This document shows positions 34,285 through 43,253 of a stretch of 64,000 nucleotides of DNA, in pieces; position 1 is the stretch's first letter; every line of letters begins with the position of its first letter. Origin of the DNA: Streptomyces sp. SLBN-31. Lineage in GTDB: Bacteria; Actinomycetota; Actinomycetes; Streptomycetales; Streptomycetaceae. The stretch covers positions 620,001 to 684,000 of the forward strand of contig NZ_VFNC01000003.1 in assembly GCF_006715395.1 (NCBI RefSeq), written 5' to 3'. Both the position numbers and the translations under genes were made by a program. The notes under the pieces are model-generated. The model ran no database searches. It had not been told where the DNA came from and saw nothing but the letters and a program-made list of their open reading frames with translations.

Positions 34285-35154
34285 GTGACCTCAGCGACTC
34301 GACAGCCCGAGACCCCGGCCGCAGCCGTCCCGCCCCGGCTCATAGCCACCGATCTCGACGGGACCCTGCTGCGGGACGACAAGTCGGTCTCCCCACGCAC
34401 GGTTGCCGCCCTCGCCGCCGCCGAGGAGGCGGGCGTCGAGGTCTTCTTCGTCACCGGCCGCCCGGCCCGCTGGATGGACGTCGTCAGCGACCATGTCCAC
34501 GGCCACGGCCTGGCGATCTGCGGCAACGGCGCCGCCGTGGTCGACCTGCACGGCGGCCCCGGCGCCCACCGGTTCGTGAAGGTGCGGGAACTGGCGCGGG
34601 AGAACGCGCTGGACGCCGTACGGCTGCTGCGCGAGGCGGCCCCCGGCACGGTGTACGCGGTCGAGCAGACCTACGGCTTCCATCAGGAGCCCGACTATCC
34701 CAAGCTGCACATGGAGATCCCGGACGAGCTCGCGCCCGCCGAGGACCTGCTCGCGCCGGACGGCCCCGGTGCCACCGAACCCGTGCTGAAGATCCTCGCC
34801 TATCACCCCACGCTCGACCCGGACGGTTTCCTGACCACGGCCCGCCTCGCCCTCGGCGACCGCGCCAACGTCACCCGGTCCAGCCCCAGCGCCCTGCTGG
34901 AGATCAGCGGTCCCGGCGTCTCCAAGGCCAGCACGCTCGCCCTGTGCTGCGCCGAGCGCGGCATCTCCCACGAGGAGGTCGTCGCCTTCGGTGACATGCC
35001 GAACGACGTCGAGATGCTGACCTGGGCGGGCCGGTCGTACGCCATGGGCAACGCCCACCCTGACGTCATCGCCGCCGCCTCGGGCCGCACGGTCGCCAAC
35101 AATGACGACGGCGTGGCGGTCGTGATCGAACGGATGCTGGCCCAGCGGGCATAG
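34285..35154 (+). CDS. HAD superfamily (Cof-type) phosphatase
   Basis: A 289-residue HAD-IIB phosphatase. Motif I is [13 protein letters not shown], motif [10 protein letters not shown], and motif [15 protein letters not shown], with the conserved Lys in GVSKASTL. The GTG at 34285 is preferred (GGGAG about 9 bases upstream); an in-frame ATG at 34267 is possible. It is a paralogue of the serS-linked HAD at 23228-24028. No context links it to a pathway. A bidirectional terminator separates it from the convergent cydCD gene. Confidence 0.9.
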   Translation: MTSATRQPETPAAAVPPRLIATDLDGTLLRDDKSVSPRTVAALAAAEEAGVEVFFVTGRPARWMDVVSDHVHGHGLAICGNGAAVVDLHGGPGAHRFVKVRELARENALDAVRLLREAAPGTVYAVEQTYGFHQEPDYPKLHMEIPDELAPAEDLLAPDGPGATEPVLKILAYHPTLDPDGFLTTARLALGDRANVTRSSPSALLEISGPGVSKASTLALCCAERGISHEEVVAFGDMPNDVEMLTWAGRSYAMGNAHPDVIAAASGRTVANNDDGVAVVIERMLAQRA

Positions 35155-35183
35155 CCCCCGCGTCGCCCGACGGAACGTTTCGC

Positions 35184-35212
35184 CGCGGCGGGGAACCGAG
35201 AACCCCGCCGCG
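35184..35212. terminator. Bidirectional terminator between HAD gene and cydCD
   Basis: A perfect 10-bp GC-rich stem (CGCGGCGGGG / CCCCGCCGCG) with a 9-base loop, located exactly between two convergent stop codons. Confidence 0.7.
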
Positions 35213-38200
35213 CTACGGCGTCCCCACCAGCGACTCCGTCTCGGCCTCCCGGCGCACCATGTCCCGCAACGGCCCCGCCACGGCGGCCAGCTCCGCGTAC
35301 GCCCCGCGCTGCACCACACGGCCCGCGTCCAGGACGACGACCTCGTCGACCGCTTCCAGTCCGGCCAGGCGGTGGGTGATGAGCAACGTCGTACGGCCCT
35401 CGGTGGCGGCCAGCAGATCGGCGGTGAGCGCGTCCGCCGTCGCCAGGTCGAGGTGCTCGGCCGGCTCGTCGAGCACCAGCACCGGGAAGTCGGCGAGCAG
35501 CGCCCGGGCCAGTGCCAGTCGCTGCCGCTGCCCACCGGACAGCCGCGCACCGTGCTCGCCCACGAGCGTGTCGAGACCGTCGGGCAGGCTGTCCGCCCAG
35601 GTGAGCAGCCGCGCCCGCCGCAGCGCGTCACGCAGTTCGCCGTCGGTGGCGTCCTTCTTCGCCAGCAGCAGGTTCTCGCGCACCGAGCTGTCGAAGAGGT
35701 GCGCGTCCTGCGCGCACAGCCCCACCAGCCGTCGTACGTCGTCGCCGTCGAGCGCGTACGCGTCCACGCCGGCCAGCGTGTACGACCCCGTGCCCGCGTC
35801 GAGGAACCTCAGCAGCACCTGCGCGAGCGTCGTCTTGCCGGAGCCGGAGGGGCCGACCACGGCGATCCGGCGGCCCTGGTCGAGGGTGAGGTCGACTCCG
35901 GCGAGCGCGTCCCGGTCCTGCCCCGCGTGCCGGGCCGTCAGGCCCCTGACGGCCAGGGGGAACGGGGTGGCGGGCGCCTGCCGGGGCAGTTCCGGCTCCC
36001 GTACCGGCTCGGGCGCGTCCAGCACCTCGTACACGCGCTCCGCGCTGCGACGCACCCGCTGCCGGTACTGCACGGCCAGCGGCAGCCCCAGGACGGCCTC
36101 GAAGGCGGCCAGCGGCGTGAGGACCACGACCGCCATCGCCACGCCGCTCAGCCTGCCGTCCGCGACGCCCTGGGCGCCCGCGAGGGCGGTTGCGGCGACC
36201 GTCAGACCCGAGATCAGCGCGGTCAGTCCGTCGCCGAGCGCGGTGGCGGTCGCGGCCCGCGAGGCGATCCGGGTGAGGACACCATCAGCCCGTCGCGCCT
36301 CGGCGGTACGGGCGGGCAGGGCGCCGGCGACGGTCAGCTCCGCGGTGCCGGTGAGCAGGTCGGTCACGCGCGTCGCCAGCTCCCCCCGGGCCGGTGCGAG
36401 CCGGCGCTCGGCCCGGCGGGCCACGGCGCCGGTGACCAGCGGGACGCCGACACCGGCCGCCACCAGGCCGACGGCGAGCGCCGCACCGGCCTCGGGCAGC
36501 AGCCACGCCGTGAAGCCGACCGAGCCGGCCGACACGATCACGGCGGCACCGGCGGGCAGCAGCCAGCGCAGCCAGTAGTCCTGCAAGGCGTCGACGTCGG
36601 CGACGAGCCGCGAGAGCAGGTCACCGCGGCGGGTGCGCCGCAGCCCCGCGGGAGCCAGCCGCTCCAGCCGCCGGTAGACGGCGACCCTGGTGTCGGCCAG
36701 CATGCGCAGCACCGCGTCGTGCGACACCAGCCGCTCGGCGTAGCGGAAGACGGCCCGCCCGATGCCGAAGGCCCGCGTCGCCGTCACGGCGACCATCAGG
36801 TACAGCACGGGCGGCTGCTGGGAGGCCCGGGAGATCAGCCATCCGGAGGTGGCCATCAGGCCGACGGCGCTGCCGAGGGCCAGGGCGCCGAGCAGCAGGG
36901 CGAGGGCGAGACGGCTGCGGCGGGGGCCGGACATGGCACGGACCCGGGCGAGGACACTGCCGGACGTGGCGGTCGGCTCGCCTGCCGCGGCTTCGCCCTG
37001 TGCGAGGTCGGACACCACGGCCGGCTGCTCGGCCCGCGGAGCCGCGGAGACCCGTTCCTCGACGACGGCGGGCACGGTGGGCTCCTCCAGCCGCACTACC
37101 CGGTCCGCCACTCTCAGCAGCGCCGGGCGATGCACGACCAGCAGCACCGTGCGTCCCACGGCCAGCCGCCGTACCGCCTCCACGACCTCGGCCTCGGTCG
37201 CTCCGTCCAGCGCGGCCGTCGGCTCGTCGAGGAGCAGCACGGGCCGGTCCGCCAGGAACGCCCTGGCCAGCGCGAGCCGCTGTCGCTGGCCGGCGGAGAG
37301 ACCGGCGCCGTCCTCGCCGAGCACGGTGTCCGCCCCGTCGGGCAGCGCGTCCACGAACGGGAGCGCACCGGCGTCCCCCAGCGCCCGGCGCACCGCGGCG
37401 TCGTCGGCCTCGGGGCGGGCCAGCCGTACGTTTTCTGCGATCGTTCCGGCGAACAGGTGCGGCCGCTGCGGCACCCACGCGACTTGCGAGCGCCACTGGC
37501 CGAGGTCGGCGTCCGCGAGATCCACGCCGCCGATCCGCACCCGGCCCTCGGTCACCGGCACAAAACCGAGCAGCACGTGCAGCAGCGTCGACTTGCCCGC
37601 GCCGCTCGGGCCGACGAGCGCCACCGTCTCACCGGGCTCGACGACGAAGGAGACGTCCGACACGGCGTTCTCGGCCCGCCCCGGGTACCGGACCCTCAGC
37701 CCCTCGAAGGCGATGCGCCCCGCCGGCACGGCCGTCGTACCGGGCGCCGGCACGGGGGCCTCCAGGACGGCGAAGATCTCCTCGGCGGCCGCCAGACCCT
37801 CCGCCGCCGCGTGGTACTGCGCACCCACCTGCCGCAACGGCAGATACGCCTCGGGCGCCAGCACCAGGATGACGAGCCCGATGTACAGGTCCATGTCGCC
37901 GTGGACCAGTCGCATACCGATCGTCACGGCGACCAGCGCCACCGAGAGGGTGGAGAGCAGTTCCAGCGCGAAGGACGAGATGAAGGCGATCCGCAGCGTC
38001 CGCATGGTCGCCTGCCGGTACTCGCCGGTGATGCGTTTGATCGACTCGGCCTGCGCCTTGGCCCGCCCGAACACCTTCAGCGTCGGCAGCCCGGCCACCA
38101 CGTCCAGGAAGTGCCCGGACAGCCGCGACAGCAGCCGCCATTGACGGTCCATGCGCGACTGGGTGGCCCAGCCGATCAGCATCATGAAGACTGGGATCAG

Positions 38201-38716
38201 TGGCAAAGTCCCCACGATGATCGCCGCCGAGACCCAGTCCTCGGTGACGATGCGGGCCAGCACGGCCACGGGTACGACGATCGCGAGCCCCAACTGCGGC
38301 AGGTAGCGGGAGAAGTAGTCGTCGAGGGCGTCGACGCCGCGGGTGGCCAGGGCGACGAGCGATCCGGTCCGCTGCCCGCTCAGCCAACCGGGTCCCAGCG
38401 CGACGGCCCGCTCCAGCAACCGCCCCCGCAGTTCCGACTTCACGGCGGCGCTCGCCCGATGGGCGGCGAGTTCGGTGAGCCAGGAGACCAGGGCCCGGCC
38501 GCCCGCCACGGCCACCAACAGCAGCAGGGGAGTGCGCAGTTCACCGACCGACAGACCGTGCTGGAACGCACCGACCACCGTCTCGGCGATGAGCATCGCC
38601 TGAGCGATGACCAGCGCCGCTCCGACGGCACCCAGGCCGACGACTGCCACCATGAACAGCCGGGTGGCACGGGCGTATCGGAGCAGACGCGGGTCGATCG
38701 GTTTCACGTGAAACAC
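35213..38716 (-). CDS. cydCD: CydD-CydC fusion: thiol/haem-related ABC exporter for cytochrome bd assembly
   Basis: A 1167-residue fusion of two ABC half-transporters. The CydD half has about six membrane helices, then Walker A GPSGAGKSTLLHVLLGF and signature LSAGQRQRLALARA. The CydC half has another membrane block, then Walker A GPSGSGKTTLAQVLLRF and signature LSGGQRQRLALARA. CydDC exports cysteine/glutathione or haem-related ligands needed to assemble cytochrome bd. The fused form is usual in Streptomyces. The GTG at 38716 gives V-F-H-V-K-P, with the F-H-V-K codons formed by a parS site. A second GTG three codons later is possible. It is 50 bp downstream of cydB, so part of the cydA-cydB-cydCD operon. 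Confidence 0.95.
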   Translation of the reverse strand: MFHVKPIDPRLLRYARATRLFMVAVVGLGAVGAALVIAQAMLIAETVVGAFQHGLSVGELRTPLLLLVAVAGGRALVSWLTELAAHRASAAVKSELRGRLLERAVALGPGWLSGQRTGSLVALATRGVDALDDYFSRYLPQLGLAIVVPVAVLARIVTEDWVSAAIIVGTLPLIPVFMMLIGWATQSRMDRQWRLLSRLSGHFLDVVAGLPTLKVFGRAKAQAESIKRITGEYRQATMRTLRIAFISSFALELLSTLSVALVAVTIGMRLVHGDMDLYIGLVILVLAPEAYLPLRQVGAQYHAAAEGLAAAEEIFAVLEAPVPAPGTTAVPAGRIAFEGLRVRYPGRAENAVSDVSFVVEPGETVALVGPSGAGKSTLLHVLLGFVPVTEGRVRIGGVDLADADLGQWRSQVAWVPQRPHLFAGTIAENVRLARPEADDAAVRRALGDAGALPFVDALPDGADTVLGEDGAGLSAGQRQRLALARAFLADRPVLLLDEPTAALDGATEAEVVEAVRRLAVGRTVLLVVHRPALLRVADRVVRLEEPTVPAVVEERVSAAPRAEQPAVVSDLAQGEAAAGEPTATSGSVLARVRAMSGPRRSRLALALLLGALALGSAVGLMATSGWLISRASQQPPVLYLMVAVTATRAFGIGRAVFRYAERLVSHDAVLRMLADTRVAVYRRLERLAPAGLRRTRRGDLLSRLVADVDALQDYWLRWLLPAGAAVIVSAGSVGFTAWLLPEAGAALAVGLVAAGVGVPLVTGAVARRAERRLAPARGELATRVTDLLTGTAELTVAGALPARTAEARRADGVLTRIASRAATATALGDGLTALISGLTVAATALAGAQGVADGRLSGVAMAVVVLTPLAAFEAVLGLPLAVQYRQRVRRSAERVYEVLDAPEPVREPELPRQAPATPFPLAVRGLTARHAGQDRDALAGVDLTLDQGRRIAVVGPSGSGKTTLAQVLLRFLDAGTGSYTLAGVDAYALDGDDVRRLVGLCAQDAHLFDSSVRENLLLAKKDATDGELRDALRRARLLTWADSLPDGLDTLVGEHGARLSGGQRQRLALARALLADFPVLVLDEPAEHLDLATADALTADLLAATEGRTTLLITHRLAGLEAVDEVVVLDAGRVVQRGAYAELAAVAGPLRDMVRREAETESLVGTP
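38701..38714. promoter_or_regulatory. parS site overlapping the start of cydCD
   Basis: Perfect GTTTCACGTGAAAC immediately after the first base or two of the cydCD start codon on the minus strand. It is one of a pair with the copy at 38737. Confidence 0.93.
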
Positions 38717-38736
38717 ACTCTCTTCTCAAGGGGCAT

Positions 38737-38750
38737 GTTTCACGTGAAAC
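38737..38750. promoter_or_regulatory. parS site in the cydB-cydCD gap
   Basis: Perfect GTTTCACGTGAAAC, 22 bp from the copy at 38701-38714, flanked by complementary GGGGCAT/ATGCCCC that extend it to a 28-bp palindrome. Confidence 0.93.
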
Positions 38751-38766
38751 ATGCCCCAAACCGGAA

Positions 38767-39771
38767 TCAGTGCGCGGCCTCTGCGATGTGCTGCGTGCCG
38801 ATCCGCTTGCGGAACACCCAGTAGGTCCAGCCCTGGTAGAGCAGCACGATCGGCGTGGCGACCGCCGCACACCAGGTCATGATCTTCAGGGTGTAGGGGC
38901 TCGACGAGGCGTTGGTGACCGTCAGGCTCCAGTCCCCGTTCAGGGACGACGGCATGACGTTCGGGAAGAGCGACAGGAAGAGCATCGCCACCGCGGCCAC
39001 GATCGTGACCCCGGACAGTGCGAACGACCATCCCTCGCGCCCGGCCTGGTTCGCCGCGAGCGCCCCGACCAGGGCGGCCACCGCCACGATCAGCGCGACC
39101 AGGCTCTTGCCGTCACCGCTGTCGACCTGCGTCCACAGCAGGAAGACCAGCGCCGAAACGGCGGTGACGAGACCGACCTGCAGGGCCAGCTTCCGCGCCC
39201 GCTCCCTGATGTTCCCGACCGTCTTGAGCACCGTGAACACCGCCCCGTGGAAGGTGAACAGCGTCAGGGTGACGACGCCGCCGAGCAGGGCGTACGGGTT
39301 GAGCAGGTCCCAGAAGCCGCCGACGTACTCGAAGTTCTTGTCGATCTTCACGCCTCGCACGATGTTGCCGAAGGCCACACCCCACAGGAAGGCGGGGATC
39401 AGCGAGGACCAGAAGATCGCGGTCTCCCAGTTGCGCTGCCAGTTCTCCTCGGGCCGCTTCGCGCGGTACTCGAAGGCGACACCCCGGACGATCAGGCAGA
39501 CCAGGATGATCAGCAACGGCAGGTAGAAGCCCGAGAAGAGCGTGGCGTACCACTCGGGGAAGGCGGCGAAGGTCGCGCCGCCCGCGGTCAGCAGCCACAC
39601 CTCGTTGCCGTCCCAGACCGGGCCGATCGTGTTGATCAGCACGCGCTTCTCGGCGCGGTCACGGGCGAGCAGCTTGGTGAGGATGCCGACTCCGAAGTCG
39701 AAGCCCTCCAGGAAGAAGTAGCCGGTCCACAGGACGGCGATGAGGACGAACCAGACGTCGTGAAGTTGCAT
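38767..39771 (-). CDS. cydB: Cytochrome bd ubiquinol/menaquinol oxidase subunit II
   Basis: A 334-residue membrane protein with about eight to nine helices. It begins MQLHDVWFVLIAVLWTGYFF, the conserved N-terminus of CydB, and contains FLEGFDFGVG and GPVWDGNEVWLLTAGGATFAAFPEWYA (quoted in part), which are family hallmarks. It is the structural partner of CydA in the high-affinity terminal oxidase. It starts 18 bp after the cydA stop with GGGAG before its ATG, and cydCD follows 50 bp later, so all three are co-transcribed. Confidence 0.96.
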   Translation of the reverse strand: MQLHDVWFVLIAVLWTGYFFLEGFDFGVGILTKLLARDRAEKRVLINTIGPVWDGNEVWLLTAGGATFAAFPEWYATLFSGFYLPLLIILVCLIVRGVAFEYRAKRPEENWQRNWETAIFWSSLIPAFLWGVAFGNIVRGVKIDKNFEYVGGFWDLLNPYALLGGVVTLTLFTFHGAVFTVLKTVGNIRERARKLALQVGLVTAVSALVFLLWTQVDSGDGKSLVALIVAVAALVGALAANQAGREGWSFALSGVTIVAAVAMLFLSLFPNVMPSSLNGDWSLTVTNASSSPYTLKIMTWCAAVATPIVLLYQGWTYWVFRKRIGTQHIAEAAH

Positions 39772-39789
39772 GTCTCGATCTCCCTGGGC

Positions 39790-41298
39790 CTAGTACGAGA
39801 AGGCCATCGGCTTGTCGGCGTCACGGGAGTCGCCGCCGATCTTCGTGGGCGGGTTGAGGTCGACCTCGGTGAGTTCGGGCGGCCCGGCCTTGACGTACTT
39901 GGCGAGCAGCTTGACCTCGACGACGGCGAGAGCGGCGTACAGGAGGGTGAGGACGATCATGGAGGTGAGGACCTCGCCCTGGCCGACGCCGGGCGAGACC
40001 GCGCTGCGGGTCTGCAGGACACCGAAGACGACCCACGGCTGCCGGCCCATCTCGGTGAAGATCCAGCCCCAGGAGTTGGCGATCAGCGGGAAGCCGAGCG
40101 TCCAGATGGCCAGCAGCCAGTACAGCTTGCCGAGCTTGGGGCTGAGAGCCTTGTTCTTGAACAGGACCAGGTGCGGAACCTCGTCCTCACCGACCCTCAG
40201 GTGCTGCGGCAGCATGAACTTCTTGCGGGTCAGCCACAGGCCGGCCACACCGATGGCGAAGGACGCCATACCGAAGCCGATCATCCAGCGGAAGCCCCAG
40301 TAGGTGACAGGGATGACGGGGCGGTAGTCGCCCGGCCCGTACTTCTGCTGCTCGGACTTGTTGACGTCGTTGATGCCGGGCACGTGGGAGCCGAAGTCAC
40401 CGTTGGCGAGGTAGGACAGCAGGCCCGGAATCTCTACGGCCACCTTGTTGTGACCCTTGTCGACGTCACCGACCGCGAAGATCGAGAACGGCGCGGAGTC
40501 CTCACCGTCCCAGAGCGCCTCCGCCGCGGCCATCTTCATCGGCTGCTGCTTGAACATGACCTTGCCGAGGGTGTCACCGCTGATCGCGGTGAGCAGGCCC
40601 GCGATGACGACCGTGACCAGGCCCAGCCGCAGTGAGGTCTTCATCACGGAGACGTGCCTCTTGCGGAACAGGTGCCACGCGGCGATGCCGACCATGAACG
40701 CGCCGCCGGTCAGGAACGCCGCGGACAGCGTGTGAAAGACCTGGCTGAGCGCGGTGTTCTGGGTCAGCACGGCCCAGAAGTCGGTGAGCTCCGCCCGTCC
40801 CTTGGCCTTGTTGATCCGGTAGCCGACCGGGTGCTGCATCCAGGAGTTGGCCGCGAGGATGAAGTACGCCGACAGGATCGTGCCGATCGAGACCATCCAG
40901 ATACAGGCCAGATGGATCTTCTTCGGCAGCTTGTCCCAGCCGAAGATCCACAGACCGATGAAGGTCGACTCGAAGAAGAAGGCGATCAGCGCCTCGAAGG
41001 CGAGAGGGGCACCGAAGATGTCACCGACGAACCGCGAGTAGTCGGACCAGTTCATGCCGAACTGGAACTCCTGCACGATGCCGGTGACCACACCCATCGC
41101 GATGTTGATCAGGAAGAGCTTGCCCCAGAACTTCGTCGCCCTGAGGTACTTCTCCTTGTCTGTGCGTACCCACGCGGTCTGCAGGCCGGCCGTGAGGGCG
41201 GCCAGCGAGATCGTCAGCGGGACGAACAGGAAGTGGTAGACGGTGGTGATGCCGAACTGCCATCGCGCCAGTGTCTCCGGCGCCAGAGCCAAATCCAC
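39790..41298 (-). CDS. cydA: Cytochrome bd oxidase subunit I
   Basis: A 502-residue membrane protein with about nine helices. The haem b595 ligand His is in ITTVYHFLFVPLTI (residue 22); the b558 ligands are expected in the HTLSAAFLTGG region and in the Met of the later helix. The short Q-loop of the actinobacterial type precedes YWGFRWMIGFGMASF. The enzyme oxidises menaquinol and reduces oxygen with high affinity. Start GTG with AAGGAG 10 bases upstream. A Rex-type operator lies about 82-97 bp upstream of the start, implying induction when NADH/NAD rises under oxygen limitation. Confidence 0.97.
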   Translation of the reverse strand: MDLALAPETLARWQFGITTVYHFLFVPLTISLAALTAGLQTAWVRTDKEKYLRATKFWGKLFLINIAMGVVTGIVQEFQFGMNWSDYSRFVGDIFGAPLAFEALIAFFFESTFIGLWIFGWDKLPKKIHLACIWMVSIGTILSAYFILAANSWMQHPVGYRINKAKGRAELTDFWAVLTQNTALSQVFHTLSAAFLTGGAFMVGIAAWHLFRKRHVSVMKTSLRLGLVTVVIAGLLTAISGDTLGKVMFKQQPMKMAAAEALWDGEDSAPFSIFAVGDVDKGHNKVAVEIPGLLSYLANGDFGSHVPGINDVNKSEQQKYGPGDYRPVIPVTYWGFRWMIGFGMASFAIGVAGLWLTRKKFMLPQHLRVGEDEVPHLVLFKNKALSPKLGKLYWLLAIWTLGFPLIANSWGWIFTEMGRQPWVVFGVLQTRSAVSPGVGQGEVLTSMIVLTLLYAALAVVEVKLLAKYVKAGPPELTEVDLNPPTKIGGDSRDADKPMAFSY

Positions 41299-41379
41299 GT
41301 CGCAGTCTCCTTACATCGCCGTGGTAGCGGCAGTCTGCCCCTTATGTCACACACATCAGCGGAGCAACCGGGACACGCT

Positions 41380-41395
41380 TGTGAACGCGTTCACA
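41380..41395. promoter_or_regulatory. Rex operator (ROP) of the cyd operon
   Basis: TGTGAACGCGTTCACA is a perfect 16-bp palindrome matching the redox repressor Rex site TGTGAAC-N2-GTTCACA of S. coelicolor. Rex is known there to repress cydABCD when NAD is abundant. Confidence 0.92.
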
Positions 41396-41591
41396 TTCAC
41401 AAGACGATTATGACGCACTGAGTATCGAAGCTCGAAAGGGGGTCCCGCTTGGGCCATGAGGGCGGACCGCCTGGGCCATGAGGGTGCGCGGAAGGGGCCA
41501 TCAGGGGGTGGCATCAGGGCCACGTGGCACCCTGCCGGGGACCGGTTCAACATGCCGTTGAACCGAGGGGCGCTGCCGTCGTGGCATCGCG

Positions 41592-41605
41592 GTTTCACGT
41601 GAAAC
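41592..41605. promoter_or_regulatory. parS site
   Basis: Perfect GTTTCACGTGAAAC in the gap between cydA and the aminotransferase gene. Confidence 0.93.
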
Positions 41606-41653
41606 CCACGCCCGCTGACAACCGTACGGGACGCCGGCCCCGTACACGCGGAA

Positions 41654-41683
41654 ACGGCGGTCGCGCAGAGGCGCGACCGCCGT
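41654..41683 (-). terminator. Terminator downstream of the aminotransferase gene
   Basis: A perfect 13-bp stem (ACGGCGGTCGCGC / GCGCGACCGCCGT) with an AGAG loop, about 70 bp after the minus-strand stop. Confidence 0.75.
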
Positions 41684-41696
41684 GGAGGCGGTGGCC

Positions 41697-41752
41697 GAGC
41701 GGAGGCCCGACCGACCGGGAAGCCGTGGTCGAGCGGAGGCCCGACCGACCGG
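41697..41752. repeat. 22-bp direct repeat, two copies
   Basis: Two identical 22-bp copies (41697-41718 and 41731-41752, core GGAGGCCCGACCGACCGG) with a 34-bp period lie between the aminotransferase stop and its terminator. Function unknown. Confidence 0.8.
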
Positions 41753-41755
41753 CTG

Positions 41756-42835
41756 CTACAGCTCCTTGCGGAAGTTTTCCGCCACCTTCAGGAAGATGTC
41801 GTTCGCCTCGGTCTCCCCGACCGTCACCCGCACACCCTCGCCGGGGAACGGCCGGACCACCACACCGTGCTGCTCACAGGCCTGCGCGAACGCGACCGTG
41901 TGCTCCCCCAGCCGCAGCCATACGAAGTTGGCCTGGGACTCGGGCACCGTCCAGCCCTGGGCCCGCAGCCCGTCGGCCACCCGCGTGCGCTCGCACACCA
42001 GCGAGCCGACGCGGCCGAGCAGTTCGTCCTCGGCGCGCAGCGAGGCGATCGCCGCCTCCTGCGCGAGCTGGCTGACCCCGAAGGGCACGGCGGTCTTGCG
42101 CAGCGCCGCCGCCACCGGCTCGTGGGCGATCGCGAAGCCGACGCGCAGTCCCGCGAGTCCGTACGCCTTGGAGAAGGTGCGCAGCACGCACACGTTCGGC
42201 CGGTTCCGGTACAGCTCCACGCCGTCCGGCACCTCGGGGTCACGGATGAACTCGCGGTACGCCTCGTCCAGGACCACCAGCACATCGCCCGGCACCCGGT
42301 CGAGGAACCGTTCCAGCTCGGCCCGGCGTACGACCGTGCCCGTCGGGTTGTTGGGGTTGCAGACGAAGACGAGACGCGTGCGGTCGGTGATGGCGTCCGC
42401 CATGGCGTCCAGGTCGTGCACGTCGCCGGCCGTCAGCGGCACCTGCACGGACCGCGCCCCGCTGATCTGCGTGATGATCGGGTACGCCTCGAAGGACCGC
42501 CAGGCGTAGATGACCTCGTCGCCCGGGCCTGAGGTCGCCTGGATCAGCTGCTGGGCCACGCCGACGGAACCGGTGCCCGTGGCCAGGTGGGAGAGCGGGA
42601 CGCCGAAGCGGTCGGAGAGCTCGTTCATCAGGCCCGTGCAGGCCATGTCGGGGTAGCGGTTGAAGGTCGAGACGGCGGCCGTCACCGTCTCCATCACTCC
42701 CGGCAGCGGCGGATAGGGGTTCTCGTTGGAGGACAGCTTGTAGGCCACCGGCCCACCGGCCGCGGCGGGCTTGCCCGGCTTGTAGGTGGGGATCCCCTCC
42801 AGCTCGGCTCGCAGCTTGGGGCTCGTCTCGCTCAC
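41756..42835 (-). CDS. hisC: Histidinol-phosphate/aromatic aminotransferase
   Basis: A 359-residue fold-type I PLP enzyme. Markers are [38 protein letters not shown] and the Schiff-base lysine motif [21 protein letters not shown] at 42835 is chosen with GAGGAGG at good distance; the frame is open upstream but not protein-like. It could serve histidine biosynthesis or transaminate phenylpyruvate. Since no his gene is near and pheA lies in the same region, an aromatic aminotransferase (Pat) role is as likely. Monocistronic, with its own terminator. Confidence 0.9.
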   Translation of the reverse strand: MSETSPKLRAELEGIPTYKPGKPAAAGGPVAYKLSSNENPYPPLPGVMETVTAAVSTFNRYPDMACTGLMNELSDRFGVPLSHLATGTGSVGVAQQLIQATSGPGDEVIYAWRSFEAYPIITQISGARSVQVPLTAGDVHDLDAMADAITDRTRLVFVCNPNNPTGTVVRRAELERFLDRVPGDVLVVLDEAYREFIRDPEVPDGVELYRNRPNVCVLRTFSKAYGLAGLRVGFAIAHEPVAAALRKTAVPFGVSQLAQEAAIASLRAEDELLGRVGSLVCERTRVADGLRAQGWTVPESQANFVWLRLGEHTVAFAQACEQHGVVVRPFPGEGVRVTVGETEANDIFLKVAENFRKEL

Positions 42836-43253
42836 CGCAGTCCTCCTCGCGACCACCGGCGGCCCGTCCGCGCCGCCGGCTTCCAATACTCCTCACCTTA
42901 TGAGGATTCGCCGCCGCTGCGTACTGGTGCGGACCGACCTCATCCGTCCCACAGGCATCACGGGCAACAGCGCACGAAGGCAGACGAATCCAGGGGGCGC
43001 GGCCACATATATCTATGCGCCGGTGGCTCGCGCCCTGGCGCGCATCACCCGTGCAGGTGAGTTGAGACCTCTTCGAAACATCGGGGACTTGGCAGGCTCA
43101 TGCGTGCCGACAAGTCACGTAGTGCCATTGGATCGTTCAACTGACTTGCATTCAAAGGCAGTTGGCGTCAATTGACCTTGCAGAAACGTGCCTGTCAACG
43201 CGTGCATATGCGTCCGCCCTACCCCACCGCATGAGCCCTACTATCGGCTCGCC
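42836..43253. other. 418-bp divergent promoter region, aminotransferase / LacI regulator
   Basis: AT-rich for this genome and non-coding. It contains an inverted repeat CAACTG (43138-43143) / CAGTTG (43159-43164), a possible operator of the LacI-type gene. TACTAT at 43239-43244, 9 bases before its ATG, looks like a -10 element. Confidence 0.5.

Larger units (their letters stand above)
41299..41755. other. 457-bp intergenic region upstream of cydA
   Basis: It contains the cydA promoter region with the Rex operator (41380-41395). It also has three imperfect copies of GGGCCAT(G/C)AGGG near 41451, 41473 and 41496, a parS site (41592), the aminotransferase terminator (41654-41683) and a 22-bp direct repeat (41697-41752). 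No coding frame is seen. Confidence 0.7.

Noticed and set aside
35372..38824. 1150-codon open frame opposite cydCD
   Set aside because: The translation is Arg/Gln/Gly/His-rich without domains, while the minus strand encodes an unmistakable CydD-CydC fusion. It is a shadow frame.
41756..42835. Part of a histidine biosynthesis operon
   Set aside because: No other his gene lies near; the gene stands alone with its own terminator.
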